A DNA stretch of 64,000 nucleotides from Porphyromonas sp. (GTDB lineage: Bacteria > Bacteroidota > Bacteroidia > Bacteroidales > Porphyromonadaceae), in the NCBI GenBank assembly GCA_022772085.1, contig JALFBN010000011.1, forward strand, positions 62,001 to 126,000. Reading direction: 5' to 3'. The stretch's first letter is position 1, and each line of letters begins with the position of its first letter. Below are positions 1 to 9,602 of this stretch, piece after piece. The notes beneath the pieces were generated by a model, which did no database searches, had not been told where the DNA came from, and saw only the letters and a list, made by a program, of their open reading frames with translations. The position numbers and the translations under genes are program-made.

Positions 1-773
1 GAGAGCAATTCGATATTCATGGAGGGGGGATGGACCTTGTCTTTCCACATCATGAATGTGAAATTGCTCAGGCGGAGGCTTCCATGGGGCATGAACTCGT
101 CCGTTATTGGATGCACAATAACATGATCACCATTGAGGGCAAGAAGATGGGCAAGAGTTACGGCAATTTCATCACTCTTGACCAATTCTTTGGAGGGAGT
201 CATCCCAAACTGACTGAAGCCTACTCCCCCATGACGATTCGTTTCTTCATCCTCGGAGCACATTACAGAGGAACGGTGGATTTTAGCAATGAAGCACTAC
301 AAGCGGCTCGCAAAGGGCTGACACGTCTCCTTGACGCTTATACACTCTTAGGGAAATTGACAGCTGGCACGACAAGCACTTTCGATCCCAAAGAGATCGA
401 AAGGGCCGCACGGGAGGCGATGAACGACGATCTAAACACCCCGATCGTTATTGCAACCCTCTTCGAGGCAGCCACCAGGATAAACCGACTTCGTAACGGA
501 GAGGACTCCCTCTCCGAGACGGATCTCGAGGAGCTCAAACGCATCTTCCACCTCTATCTGTTCGACATACTCGGGCTTCAAGACGAGAGAGAGTCGGGAT
601 CTAATGGGAGTGAAGCCTACAAGGGAGCCGTCGATCTCTTGATGGATATCCGCAAGACTGCCAAAGATAATAAGGACTGGGCAACCTCAGACAAGATACG
701 AGATCGCCTTGCAGAGCTTGGTTTTATCGTAAAAGATACCAAGCAAGGTGCGGAGTGGACCCTTGGAGAGTAA
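1..773 (+). CDS. cysS: Cysteinyl-tRNA synthetase, C-terminal part (5' end outside window)
   Basis: Charges tRNA-Cys with cysteine in the cytoplasm. The frame is open from base 3, and an in-frame ATG at 30 is internal. The visible start reads [20 protein letters not shown], the conserved zinc and active-site segment of class I CysRS. The signature loop follows as [10 protein letters not shown] (a KMGKS version of KMSKS), then a helical anticodon-binding region to the stop at 771-773. About 257 residues are present, roughly half of a normal ~490-residue enzyme. The next gene starts 7 bases after the stop and its ribosome-binding sequence overlaps the stop region, so the two are probably co-transcribed. 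The identification is secure; only the N-terminal HIGH half is missing, because of the window edge. Confidence 0.96.
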   Translation, partial: EQFDIHGGGMDLVFPHHECEIAQAEASMGHELVRYWMHNNMITIEGKKMGKSYGNFITLDQFFGGSHPKLTEAYSPMTIRFFILGAHYRGTVDFSNEALQAARKGLTRLLDAYTLLGKLTAGTTSTFDPKEIERAAREAMNDDLNTPIVIATLFEAATRINRLRNGEDSLSETDLEELKRIFHLYLFDILGLQDERESGSNGSEAYKGAVDLLMDIRKTAKDNKDWATSDKIRDRLAELGFIVKDTKQGAEWTLGE

Positions 774-780
774 AGGAGAC

Positions 781-1821
781 ATGGAAGAGCTTCTTCTCTC
801 TCTCCTCGTACCGGTGTATAACCGCCCCGATGAAGTCAAAGAACTACTCGCTTCTCTCGTGGGGCAAGCCCCCTTCTGCTACGAACTGATCCTTGTGGAA
901 GATGGCTCTACAATGCCTTGCCAAGAGGTGGTTGCTAAGTACGAAGGGGCTTTTCCAATCCAATACATAACAATCCCCAATGGGGGGCCATCCAATGCTC
1001 GCAACGTAGGGAGTACGTATGCCCACGGTCGTTATTTAGTGATTTTGGACTCTGATGTGGAACTTCCCTCGGGTTACATTCGTCATGTAACGGAGGCGAT
1101 TCAACGATACGAAGCCGAAGGAACTCCGCTAGATGCCTTTGGAGGACCGGATGCTGCGGATGAGCATTTTACCAATGTACAGAAAGCGATCAATTACTCG
1201 ATGACCAGCTTCCTCACTACGGGGGGGATCCGAGGAGGGAAGCGTCGCATAAGTCACTACTTTCCTCGAAGCTTCAATATGGGATGCCGTCGCCTGCTCT
1301 ACAAAGAAATGGGGGGCTTTGATGCTCAAATGCGTTTTGGTGAAGATTTGGACTTTAGTATGCGACTCTACGAACGTGGAGCGCATATCGTACTGCTAGA
1401 AGAGGCACAAGTCTATCACAAGAGACGTGTAGACTTCCACAAGTTTTTCCGACAAGTTTTTAATAGCGGCATTGCTCGCATACATCTCAGTAGGCGTCAC
1501 CCGGGGAGTCTGAAGCTCATCCATCTACTGCCCTCCATCGCCACGGTAGGCATTGTAGGACTCTTAACCTTGGGTATCATACTCTTGCCCTTTCTCGGGT
1601 GGTTGGCCCTAATGGCATGGCTGCCGGTGGTACTCTTAGCACTGCTCTTCTTTGTAGATGCTTGGAGCAAAACACATTCTTTTTACATTGCACTCCTCTC
1701 CATCAGAGCCTCTTTCACACAAGTTATCGGATATGGTACCGGACTTCTCGTAGCCTCTTGGCGGTGTCTTGTACTTCACCAACCTGAATTTTCCGCATTC
1801 AAGCAAAATTTCTATAAGTAA
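781..1821 (+). CDS. Family 2 glycosyltransferase with C-terminal membrane anchor
   Basis: Predicted inverting GT-A glycosyltransferase of 346 residues that transfers a sugar from a nucleotide donor, probably for surface polysaccharide or glycolipid. The N-terminus (LLVPVYNRPDEVKELL) is the typical GT2 nucleotide-binding start. VEDGS follows, then the metal-binding DxD-like VILDSDVELP near residue 90, and an acidic GEDLDFSMRL motif in the acceptor region. Two hydrophobic segments near residues 260-310 suggest membrane attachment. The ATG at 781 was chosen over an upstream GTG at 748 because AAAGGAGAC sits directly before it and the extra residues would only overlap cysS. The gene ends one base before the next start. 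The substrate cannot be read from sequence. Confidence 0.85.
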   Translation: MEELLLSLLVPVYNRPDEVKELLASLVGQAPFCYELILVEDGSTMPCQEVVAKYEGAFPIQYITIPNGGPSNARNVGSTYAHGRYLVILDSDVELPSGYIRHVTEAIQRYEAEGTPLDAFGGPDAADEHFTNVQKAINYSMTSFLTTGGIRGGKRRISHYFPRSFNMGCRRLLYKEMGGFDAQMRFGEDLDFSMRLYERGAHIVLLEEAQVYHKRRVDFHKFFRQVFNSGIARIHLSRRHPGSLKLIHLLPSIATVGIVGLLTLGIILLPFLGWLALMAWLPVVLLALLFFVDAWSKTHSFYIALLSIRASFTQVIGYGTGLLVASWRCLVLHQPEFSAFKQNFYK

Positions 1822-1822
1822 A

Positions 1823-4369
1823 ATGGCCTATACATTATCGGACAGACTTCGTAAAATCATACCCTACGTAGGTATAATTTTCTTTTTTGCTCTCATTACA
1901 TTCATCTACTTTGCCCCTGCCAACCTGGAGGGGAGAGTTCTTTTCCAACAGGATATTGCAGGAGCTTCGGGTACAGCTCAAGACGTACGGGATTTTGAAG
2001 CCGCCACAGGAGAGCACTCCTACTGGACCAACAGCCTTTTCGGAGGGATGCCTATGTACCAAATATCGCCCTCCTACCCCTCGACACGTCCCTGGATGCA
2101 GATCGAAAAAGTGTATGGACTACGAGCAATCTTGGGAAGCCTCGGATGGCTTCTTTTCGCCCTGATGGTCGGATTTTTCATCTTCCTAAAATCACTCAAA
2201 ATACGCAACCTCTTAGCAGCCCTTGGTGGTATTATGTGGGCCTTTTCCAGCTATTTTGTCATACTCATTGCTGCAGGACATATTTGGAAACTAACCGCCT
2301 TGGCTTATATACCACCCACCATCGCCGGGTTAATTTGGATTTATCGAGGTAGATGGCTCTCGGGAGGAGTTACAATGGCATTCTTCACAGCGATGCAAAT
2401 CCTTGCCAACCATGTACAGATGACCTACTACTTCTTATTCGTAATGGTGGCCCTTGTGATTGCATGGGGTGTGGAGGCTGTACGCAAAAGGGAGATCGCA
2501 CGATTTGCAAAATCTACGGGAGTAGCCATCCTTGCAGGCCTTATCGGGATTACCATCAATGCAACCAATCTATACCACACGTATAGGTATGCCAAACAAA
2601 CCATGCGTGGGGGTAGCGAACTAACCCTACCTGATCCCACAGCACCTGAGGGAACACTCTTGCAAGCCAATCCCGAGGGTTTAGAGCGTGACTACATCAC
2701 CCAATGGAGCTATGGTATCGGAGAAACGATGAGTCTGCTCATCCCCAATGTACGAGGTGGAGCTTCAGAACCCATCGGGAGCAAGCCCGATAGACTACTA
2801 CATACTGACCCCATGTATCAAGAGGCGATCGCCGGAGTTCCTTCCTATTGGGGGGAGCAACCCTTTACCTCTGGACCTGTTTATGTAGGAGCTTTTGTGA
2901 TCTGCCTTTTCCTCCTCGGGTGTTTTATTGTCAAAGGTCCTGTAAAATGGGCTCTTGTCTCGATGACTATCCTATCAATCCTGCTCTCATGGGGTAAAAA
3001 CTTCATGGGGCTGACCGACCTTTTTATCGACTACGTTCCCCTATACAACAACTTCCGTGCCGTATCTTCGATCCTCGTTATCGCTGAATTTACAATACCG
3101 GCACTAGCGGTTCTTGCCCTTGTAGAGGTGATGCGCAATCCACGAGAAGTTATCGGCAACCGCTGGGCTCTAGGGTTTTCTCTCGGGTTACCGATTCTTC
3201 TTTGCCTCCTCTATGCCCTAGTCCCCAACCTCTTTTTTAATTTCCTTACTCATGCTGAGCACGAACAACTATCCGCTCTCATCCTGCAAAAACCCGAGTA
3301 TGTTGGAGTACGAGATGCCCTTGTATCGGTTCGTAGCTCAATGCTTCGAGCCGATGCCTGGAGGTCCCTTCTTTTTATCGTGCTCTCCACGGGAACTCTT
3401 TTTGTTTGCTACAAAGGCAAACTCAAAAGCCTGCCCGCATTAGCTCTGCTTGGACTATTTACTCTCATAGATCTGTGGATGGTCGATAAGCGCTACCTCA
3501 ACGATGGTATGTTTCGTCCTCAGAGGGAGGTGACAGCGATGGCTTCTCCCAAAACCGATGTAGACGAAAAGATTTTGCAAGACAAGACCTTAGGATTCCG
3601 CGTTTGGAACCAATCGGTCAATACCTTCAACGATGCCACAACAAGCCGTTGGCACAAAAGTATCGGAGGGTATCACGCCGCCAAATTACAACGTTACCAA
3701 GATATTATTACCCATCAGCTGACTCCAATACGGAGTGGTGAGTTCGATGCCTCTATGATCAATCAAGGGGTTATCAATATGCTTAACACGCGCTACATAA
3801 TCATGCCTAGTTCATCGGGGCAACCCCAAGCGGTTATGAACCCGAATGCCTACGGAGCGGCTTGGTTCGTTTCTACTCTCCATGTTGTGGATGATGCCAA
3901 CGGAGAGATGCAAGCCCTGCGCAAAGTGGATCTACGGACCACTGCAATCCTCGACAAACAATTCGCCTCAGGGGATCTCCCCATAGGAGAAAATGCAACA
4001 GACAGCACCGCCACAATCACCGTAATAAAACACACGCCCAAGGAGATCGTGTACCAAACGGAAAATAAAGAGAAGGCGGTGGCTGTTTTCTCTGAAATCT
4101 ATTATCCCGAAGGCTGGCGAGCTACCATTGATAATCAAGAGGTTCCCATTCTCAGAGCCAATTACATACTCCGTGCCCTCAATGTACCTCAGGGGAAGCA
4201 TACAATCCGCTTCGCATTCGAACCTCAGAGTATCCGTACTTCAGAGACTTTAGCTTGGACAGCCGGCATATTGCTTCTTGTCCTCATAATTGTAACGTTC
4301 GTTTCTCCATTGCTGCCTCGACGCTCCACCAGACAATCAGACTCTACAACATCATCTCCTCTCAATTAA
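1823..4369 (+). CDS. YfhO-like polytopic membrane protein
   Basis: Integral membrane protein of 848 residues with about a dozen hydrophobic helices, beginning with IIPYVGIIFFFALITFIYF. The N-terminal two thirds look like a GT-C-fold, YfhO-type glycosyltransferase-like protein. The last ~270 residues form a soluble domain rich in beta pattern (for example KEKAVAVFSEIYYPEGW and QGKHTIRFAFEP), ending with one more helix and a Ser/Thr-rich tail. YfhO proteins in other bacteria are linked to glycosylation of envelope polymers, and the glycosyltransferase immediately upstream agrees with that. The ATG at 1823 lies one base after the upstream stop; the longer frame from a TTG at 1769 is rejected because it overlaps that gene. 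Family call is by overall architecture. Confidence 0.75.
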   Translation: MAYTLSDRLRKIIPYVGIIFFFALITFIYFAPANLEGRVLFQQDIAGASGTAQDVRDFEAATGEHSYWTNSLFGGMPMYQISPSYPSTRPWMQIEKVYGLRAILGSLGWLLFALMVGFFIFLKSLKIRNLLAALGGIMWAFSSYFVILIAAGHIWKLTALAYIPPTIAGLIWIYRGRWLSGGVTMAFFTAMQILANHVQMTYYFLFVMVALVIAWGVEAVRKREIARFAKSTGVAILAGLIGITINATNLYHTYRYAKQTMRGGSELTLPDPTAPEGTLLQANPEGLERDYITQWSYGIGETMSLLIPNVRGGASEPIGSKPDRLLHTDPMYQEAIAGVPSYWGEQPFTSGPVYVGAFVICLFLLGCFIVKGPVKWALVSMTILSILLSWGKNFMGLTDLFIDYVPLYNNFRAVSSILVIAEFTIPALAVLALVEVMRNPREVIGNRWALGFSLGLPILLCLLYALVPNLFFNFLTHAEHEQLSALILQKPEYVGVRDALVSVRSSMLRADAWRSLLFIVLSTGTLFVCYKGKLKSLPALALLGLFTLIDLWMVDKRYLNDGMFRPQREVTAMASPKTDVDEKILQDKTLGFRVWNQSVNTFNDATTSRWHKSIGGYHAAKLQRYQDIITHQLTPIRSGEFDASMINQGVINMLNTRYIIMPSSSGQPQAVMNPNAYGAAWFVSTLHVVDDANGEMQALRKVDLRTTAILDKQFASGDLPIGENATDSTATITVIKHTPKEIVYQTENKEKAVAVFSEIYYPEGWRATIDNQEVPILRANYILRALNVPQGKHTIRFAFEPQSIRTSETLAWTAGILLLVLIIVTFVSPLLPRRSTRQSDSTTSSPLN

Positions 4370-4379
4370 CAGAACTATT

Positions 4380-6068
4380 ATGATACGTTTCCAACAACCA
4401 TTTTTGCACATTGCTTTAGGAGTTGCCTCTACCCTTGTCATCTCCTCATGCGCAGCCAAACTCAAACCTCTCACGGTCGATCACATTACGGCTAACCCCG
4501 AGATGCTCGAATTGGTCGGAACAGAGGTACCTACCACTCTCACCGTGCAGATCCCCGCAGAATGGATGCACAGAAAGGCGCAAGTGAACTTCGTACCCGT
4601 CCTCCGCTACAAAGGGGGAGAATCATGGGGAACGACACACGCCATTCAGGGTGAAGAGGTCCTTGATAATCACCAAATAATCCCCTACAAAGAGGGAGGA
4701 GTTGCTGAATTCTCCACCCGATTTACTTACGATCCTCGTATGCAGGAGAGCGATCTCTTCCTCACATTCCGTGCAACGGTAAACGGAAAACAGGTAGAAC
4801 TCCCGTCCGTCAAGGTGGGACAAGGAGTACTTACAACGGCTGCACTGGCCAACCTCTCGGGCTCCTCTCCTGTAATGGCAACAGACGCTTTCCAACGCAT
4901 CATCCAAGATCGTTATAATGCGGATATTCACTTCCTTATACAGCAGGCACAAGTGCGCACTTCAGAGATCAAGAAGCAAGAAATGGCCGACCTGAAGGAT
5001 GTGATCGAGAATGCCGACGAAGCTCCCAATCAGCATGTAAAGGTGGAGATACAAGCCTATGCCTCGCCCGATGGTGGAGTAGCTCTCAATGAAAAGCTAT
5101 CAGCACAGCGTGAGAAAAACACCTCCGAAGCTCTTCGTCGTGCTCTCGCTCGAGATATTCAAATCTCAGCACATTACACAGCTGAGGACTGGGAGGGATT
5201 CCGCATGTTCGTGGAACAAAGTGATATTCAAGATAAAGATCTGATCCTAAGGGTTCTCTCCATGTATACCGATCCCGAGGAGCGTGAGCGTGAGATCCGT
5301 AATATCAGTGTTGTGTTCGAACAATTGGCTCAGGATATTTTACCCAAACTGCGTCGCTCTCGTGTATCTGCGCTAGTAGAGACCATAGGGAAAAGTGATT
5401 TGGAGATCACCGAAATCGCCCAACAAGCTCCTCAGAAGCTGACCATCGAAGAGCTGTTGTATGCTGCAGCCATTGCAAAAAAAAATATGGATAAGGCTCA
5501 ACTCTACCGCCGGGCTACCGAGCTTTACCCTCAAGATGCCCGCGCCTACAACAATGTGGCAGCCCTTCTCATGGCTGAGGGGAAATATAATGAAGCCAAG
5601 CCATGGCTTGAAAAGAGTCGATCGGTAGCAGACAATCCCGAGGCTCGACTCAATACGGCCCTCCTTGCACTTGAAGAGGGGGATATTTCTTTGGCTGAGG
5701 AACTTATCGGTCAATCGCTCCAAAGTGGCAATAACGAGGTACTTGCCCTACTCTACCTCAAGCAAGGCAAATACCATCAAGCCGTAGAAGCCTTTGGAGA
5801 GACGAAGAGTAACAATGCCGCCCTCGCCCAACTGCTGACAAAACAATACGACAGAGCGATGGAAACACTCAACGAGGTTGTCCTAACCAATGCAACAACC
5901 GATTACCTCAAAGCGATCGTTGCCATGCGGATGCATGACGCCCAAAGTGCGATCAACTTCCTCAATGAAGCATTTCGTAGAAACCCTGCCCTACGTACCC
6001 AAGCAGCTGTAGACAAAGAGTTTACAACTCTACTCAACAATGAACATTTCAAGCAGCTGATTCGATGA
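4380..6068 (+). CDS. Lipoprotein with OmpA-like and TPR regions
   Basis: Predicted exported lipoprotein of 562 residues. A signal peptide ends in a lipobox (VISSC, Cys24). Residues ~30-170 are an uncharacterised beta-rich region. Residues ~180-270 contain VEIQAYASPDGG followed by NEKLSAQREKNTSEALRRAL, which matches the OmpA C-terminal peptidoglycan-binding pattern. From ~360 onward there are tetratricopeptide-type helices (DARAYNNVAALLMAEGKYNEA, then more degenerate units). This suggests an envelope scaffold attached to the outer membrane and contacting peptidoglycan. It starts 10 bases after the YfhO-like gene and its stop overlaps the next start by 4 bases (ATGA), so it is inside an operon. 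The exact role is unknown. Confidence 0.75.
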   Translation: MIRFQQPFLHIALGVASTLVISSCAAKLKPLTVDHITANPEMLELVGTEVPTTLTVQIPAEWMHRKAQVNFVPVLRYKGGESWGTTHAIQGEEVLDNHQIIPYKEGGVAEFSTRFTYDPRMQESDLFLTFRATVNGKQVELPSVKVGQGVLTTAALANLSGSSPVMATDAFQRIIQDRYNADIHFLIQQAQVRTSEIKKQEMADLKDVIENADEAPNQHVKVEIQAYASPDGGVALNEKLSAQREKNTSEALRRALARDIQISAHYTAEDWEGFRMFVEQSDIQDKDLILRVLSMYTDPEEREREIRNISVVFEQLAQDILPKLRRSRVSALVETIGKSDLEITEIAQQAPQKLTIEELLYAAAIAKKNMDKAQLYRRATELYPQDARAYNNVAALLMAEGKYNEAKPWLEKSRSVADNPEARLNTALLALEEGDISLAEELIGQSLQSGNNEVLALLYLKQGKYHQAVEAFGETKSNNAALAQLLTKQYDRAMETLNEVVLTNATTDYLKAIVAMRMHDAQSAINFLNEAFRRNPALRTQAAVDKEFTTLLNNEHFKQLIR

Positions 6069-6622
6069 ACCGTATCACCCTTGTAGTCATAGATCCCCAA
6101 ATAGATTTTGTCTCCGGATCGCTTGCCGTCAGTGGAGCATCTGAAGCCATGACCTATTTGGGGGAATGGGGCATCCAACACCTAGGAGAGCTTGAGCATA
6201 TCGTCTTTACGAGCGATCAACATCCGTTCGATCATTGTAGTTTCAAGGCTCAAGGCGGCATTTGGCCTCCCCACTGTATACGTTACACCTCGGGGGCTGC
6301 AATCACCCCCGAACTACTCCCCTTCGTAAACGAAGCCTACCAACGCCACGTTCCTTTTACGATGGTCGAAAAGGCCACCACTCCCGAACGAGATAGTTAT
6401 AGCGCATTCCCCGAGTCCGTTCCCCCTGCTATCGAAAGGGCACAAGAAATTGTCCTTGCCGGTATCGCAGGGGATTATTGTGTTTTACAGAGTTTGCAAG
6501 ATCTCATTCGTCACGGTTATACTTCACGTATTACACTTCTCTCCGCTGGTATCGCGCATATTGACGACGGCACCACCCTACGGCAATTCATTGCCACACA
6601 ACCTCGACTCCGTACTTGTTAG
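6065..6622 (+). CDS. pncA: Nicotinamidase (isochorismatase-fold)
   Basis: Hydrolyses nicotinamide to nicotinate and ammonia for NAD salvage. The 185-residue length suits the family. Catalytic residues are visible: Asp10 in VVIDPQIDFVSGSL, a Lys in the VEKATTPERDSYSAF segment, and Cys139 in GIAGDYCV. The metal site is SDQHPFDHCSF, and the following GGIWPPHC is the usual nicotinamidase segment. The start codon overlaps the previous stop (ATGA), implying translational coupling. A different isochorismatase-family amidase is possible, but the metal-site motif favours nicotinamidase. Confidence 0.9.
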   Translation: MNRITLVVIDPQIDFVSGSLAVSGASEAMTYLGEWGIQHLGELEHIVFTSDQHPFDHCSFKAQGGIWPPHCIRYTSGAAITPELLPFVNEAYQRHVPFTMVEKATTPERDSYSAFPESVPPAIERAQEIVLAGIAGDYCVLQSLQDLIRHGYTSRITLLSAGIAHIDDGTTLRQFIATQPRLRTC

Positions 6623-6637
6623 ATCTCCATAAAAATC

Positions 6638-7483
6638 ATGCGACAGACTATTTATCGAGTAGATGCTATGGATTGCCCCTGTGAGGAGCAGTTAATCCGC
6701 ATGAAACTGGCCGGTATAGAGGGAATCCACTTGATGCAATTTGATCTTGAGAAGCGAGAGGTAACCCTCTACCACGAAACCGAAGAGGGGCGTATCACCA
6801 CAGCACTGGATACCCTCCGGCTGGGGAGTCATCTCCTATCTTCGACAGAATCAACCACCATACCTAACACCATGGTCCCCCATGAGGCTGCTTGTAGTTG
6901 CTCTTGTGTGGAGGGGAATGAAACGGAGGAAAAAACGGAACGAAGAGCTCTTTGGTTCGTTCTGATCATTAACTTCGGGTGCTTCCTTCTCGAAAGCATT
7001 ACGGGATATATCGGAGAATCCATGGGCTTGCTGGCTGATGGTATGGATATGCTTGCCGATAGCTTTGTCTACACGCTAGCCCTTCTCGCCGTGGGAACAT
7101 CCGCACAAAGGCAAAGGCGGGTAGCAGGTATTGCCGGAGGCATACAACTCATACTGGCCCTTTGGGGGATCTATGAAGTTACCATGCGAGTTATCCATTT
7201 TAGTGGAATCCCCTCTATGTGGCTGATGATTGGCATTTCACTCATAGCTCTCACGGGCAATACGGTTTCACTCCTCATCCTAAATCATTCTAATCGCAAG
7301 GGTGCTCATATGGAAGCCTCTCGGATCTTTACCTCTGCCGACATACTTGTGAATATCGGTGTCATAGCCTCTGCCGTATGCGTTACTCTCACGCACTCTC
7401 CCTACCCTGATCTGATTATCGGGATACTCATATTCTTACTTGTGCTACGCTCAGCATGGCGCATCTTCCGTCTTGCTTGTTAG
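6638..7483 (+). CDS. Cation diffusion facilitator with N-terminal HMA-like domain
   Basis: Predicted metal efflux transporter of 281 residues. Residues 1-75 form a ferredoxin-like heavy-metal-associated domain. Its metal-site position reads MDCPCEE, so two cysteines are one residue apart rather than in the usual CxxC. A linker carries another cluster, CSCSC, near residue 86. Residues ~100-280 are the CDF transporter with about six helices and the metal-site motif GLLADGMDMLADS (D-x3-D on helix 2). The usual cytoplasmic C-terminal CDF domain is absent, and the N-terminal HMA domain may replace it as metal sensor. It follows pncA by 15 bases. The transported metal is not evident. Confidence 0.85.
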   Translation: MRQTIYRVDAMDCPCEEQLIRMKLAGIEGIHLMQFDLEKREVTLYHETEEGRITTALDTLRLGSHLLSSTESTTIPNTMVPHEAACSCSCVEGNETEEKTERRALWFVLIINFGCFLLESITGYIGESMGLLADGMDMLADSFVYTLALLAVGTSAQRQRRVAGIAGGIQLILALWGIYEVTMRVIHFSGIPSMWLMIGISLIALTGNTVSLLILNHSNRKGAHMEASRIFTSADILVNIGVIASAVCVTLTHSPYPDLIIGILIFLLVLRSAWRIFRLAC

Positions 7484-7526
7484 AACCGTTGGGAAAGAAC
7501 AAGAAATATCTAAAGGATAACAAACA

Positions 7527-9572
7527 ATGAAAGCCTCTTCAACAGCCCAAACAATCTTAGATCAACTCTTTGTAAACCCCTCAACACCCTATGGAGCCTT
7601 CCCCTTTGATCGGATTAAGGATGAGCACTTTGCTCCCGCATTTCGGGAAGCTATTGCACAGTATCGTGCTGAGCTAGACGCCATTATAAGTAATCCCGAA
7701 CCTCCCACATTTACCAATACAATTGTTGCTTTGGAGGAGATGGGCAAGACACTAGAGGCTGTGGAAGGTGTCTTTTTTAATCTCCTACACGCCCACGCCA
7801 ATGAAAAAATGATGGCCCTTGCGGAGGAGCTTTCGCCTGAACTTACGGCTCTAGGCAATGATACAAGCCTCTCTCCCGAGCTATTTGAACGCATTCGTAT
7901 TGTCTACGATCAGCGAGAATCTCTCAATTTGGACGAGGCGGACCTCCGTCTTTTGGAGAATTGTTATGATGGATTTACCCGACAAGGGGCTCTACTGGAT
8001 CCTGACAAAAAGGCTATCCTACGCACCCTACGAGAGGAATTAAGTCTCGCCACACTCACCTTTGGCAACCATGTTATCAAGGAGGAAAATGCCTTTTCTC
8101 TCTATGTCGACGAGACAAAAGCCGTTGCCCCTCTTCCCCAATCCATACAGGAGCAAACCGCCTCAGCAGCATTGGACAAAGGGTATCAAGGGGGATACCT
8201 CTTCGACTTATCCTTCCCCTGCTATACGGCGATCATGAAATACTGCCCCGACCCCAAGATTCGGGAACAGATGTACCGAGCAAAAGCCACACTCTGCTGT
8301 CATGGAGGGGATACGGATAACCAAGTTCTTACCCAACGCATTGTCAATCATCGCTTACAGATCGCCCAGCTCCTCGGATACAAAAGCTATGCAGACTATG
8401 CCTTGGAGAAGCGAATGCTCAATACCCCCGAGCAGGTGATGCAACTCCTTACGGACCTACGAGAGGCCTACAAACCTACGGGAATCAAGGAGATGGAGAC
8501 AATCGCCCGGCTCAAAGGCGCACCTCTGGATCCGTGGGATACCATGTACTATATCGAACAGTATCGGGAGCAACATTATGCCATTAAGCAAGAGGAACTT
8601 CGTCCCTATTTTCCACTAAATCGTGTGATCGAGGGCGTTTTGGGGCTTGCCTCTCGCCTATATGACATCTCATTTACCCCGGCTCCGGAACTCCCCGTCT
8701 ACCACTCCGATGTACGCCCCTATCGCGTGCAAGACAATAAAACGGAGCAACTTCTCGGGCTTTTGTATCTGGACTTCTTCCCCCGTGAAGGCAAGAGAAG
8801 TGGAGCTTGGATGAACAACCTCAAGGAGCAACGAGGCAACCAACGCCCTCACATCCTGCTGGTGATGAACTTTACCCAAGCCACTAAGGATCTTCCCTCG
8901 CTCCTATCGCCCAATGAGGTCAATACCTTCCTGCATGAGTTTGGTCACGGTCTACACGGACTCCTCACGCAGAGCAAATACAGCTCTCTCAGTGGGACAA
9001 ACGTTACCCGTGACTTTGTTGAGCTACCCAGCCAACTGATGGAGAACTGGCTTTCACAGCCTGATTTTGTAAAAACTTTTGCCCTGCACTTTCAAAACCA
9101 CAGGCCTATAGATGAAAAACTACTGGGCAAGATGATTGCAGCCGAAGAGTATCCTGCAGGATACAATACCCTACGCCAACTTTCGTTTGGCTACCTCGAC
9201 ATGGCCTATCATACACTAGGAACTCCCTTACCCGAGGGGAGCGACTTGGAGCAATTTGAGCGAGATGCTACGGCTTCAGTACGCATTGTGCCTCCGGCTC
9301 CCAAGGGTTGTATGGGTTCGACCTCCTTCGGACATCTCTTCTCCGGAGGATACGCCGCAGGATACTATGGCTACAAGTGGAGCGAGGTACTCGATGCCGA
9401 TGCCTTCTCCCTATTCCAAGAAAAGGGAATATTTAACTCGGAGGTCGCTCAATCGTTCCGCACCCATATTTTGGAAAAAGGCGATCTCCGAGACGCCATG
9501 GATCTCTATGTGGCCTTCCGTGGGCGCAAGCCTGAGATCACGGCACTCCTCAAACGCGATCATATCCTATAA
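7527..9572 (+). CDS. dcp: M3 family peptidyl-dipeptidase (Dcp type)
   Basis: Zinc metallopeptidase of 681 residues that removes C-terminal dipeptides from short peptides. The zinc-binding signature FLHEFGHGLHGLL is present at about residues 470-480, and the downstream Glu ligand region (FVELPSQLMENW) follows. The N-terminal FPFDRIKDEHFAPAFREAI is typical of the Dcp/oligopeptidase A group. The C-terminal SFGHLFSGGYAAGYYGYKWS, which holds substrate-binding His and Tyr residues, is also intact. No clear signal peptide is seen, so it is probably cytoplasmic. It fits an organism that lives on peptides. Separation of Dcp from oligopeptidase A rests on overall resemblance. Confidence 0.9.
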   Translation: MKASSTAQTILDQLFVNPSTPYGAFPFDRIKDEHFAPAFREAIAQYRAELDAIISNPEPPTFTNTIVALEEMGKTLEAVEGVFFNLLHAHANEKMMALAEELSPELTALGNDTSLSPELFERIRIVYDQRESLNLDEADLRLLENCYDGFTRQGALLDPDKKAILRTLREELSLATLTFGNHVIKEENAFSLYVDETKAVAPLPQSIQEQTASAALDKGYQGGYLFDLSFPCYTAIMKYCPDPKIREQMYRAKATLCCHGGDTDNQVLTQRIVNHRLQIAQLLGYKSYADYALEKRMLNTPEQVMQLLTDLREAYKPTGIKEMETIARLKGAPLDPWDTMYYIEQYREQHYAIKQEELRPYFPLNRVIEGVLGLASRLYDISFTPAPELPVYHSDVRPYRVQDNKTEQLLGLLYLDFFPREGKRSGAWMNNLKEQRGNQRPHILLVMNFTQATKDLPSLLSPNEVNTFLHEFGHGLHGLLTQSKYSSLSGTNVTRDFVELPSQLMENWLSQPDFVKTFALHFQNHRPIDEKLLGKMIAAEEYPAGYNTLRQLSFGYLDMAYHTLGTPLPEGSDLEQFERDATASVRIVPPAPKGCMGSTSFGHLFSGGYAAGYYGYKWSEVLDADAFSLFQEKGIFNSEVAQSFRTHILEKGDLRDAMDLYVAFRGRKPEITALLKRDHIL

Positions 9573-9602
9573 AGCAAATTAAAAACTAAACGCTGTCAGA
9601 TT

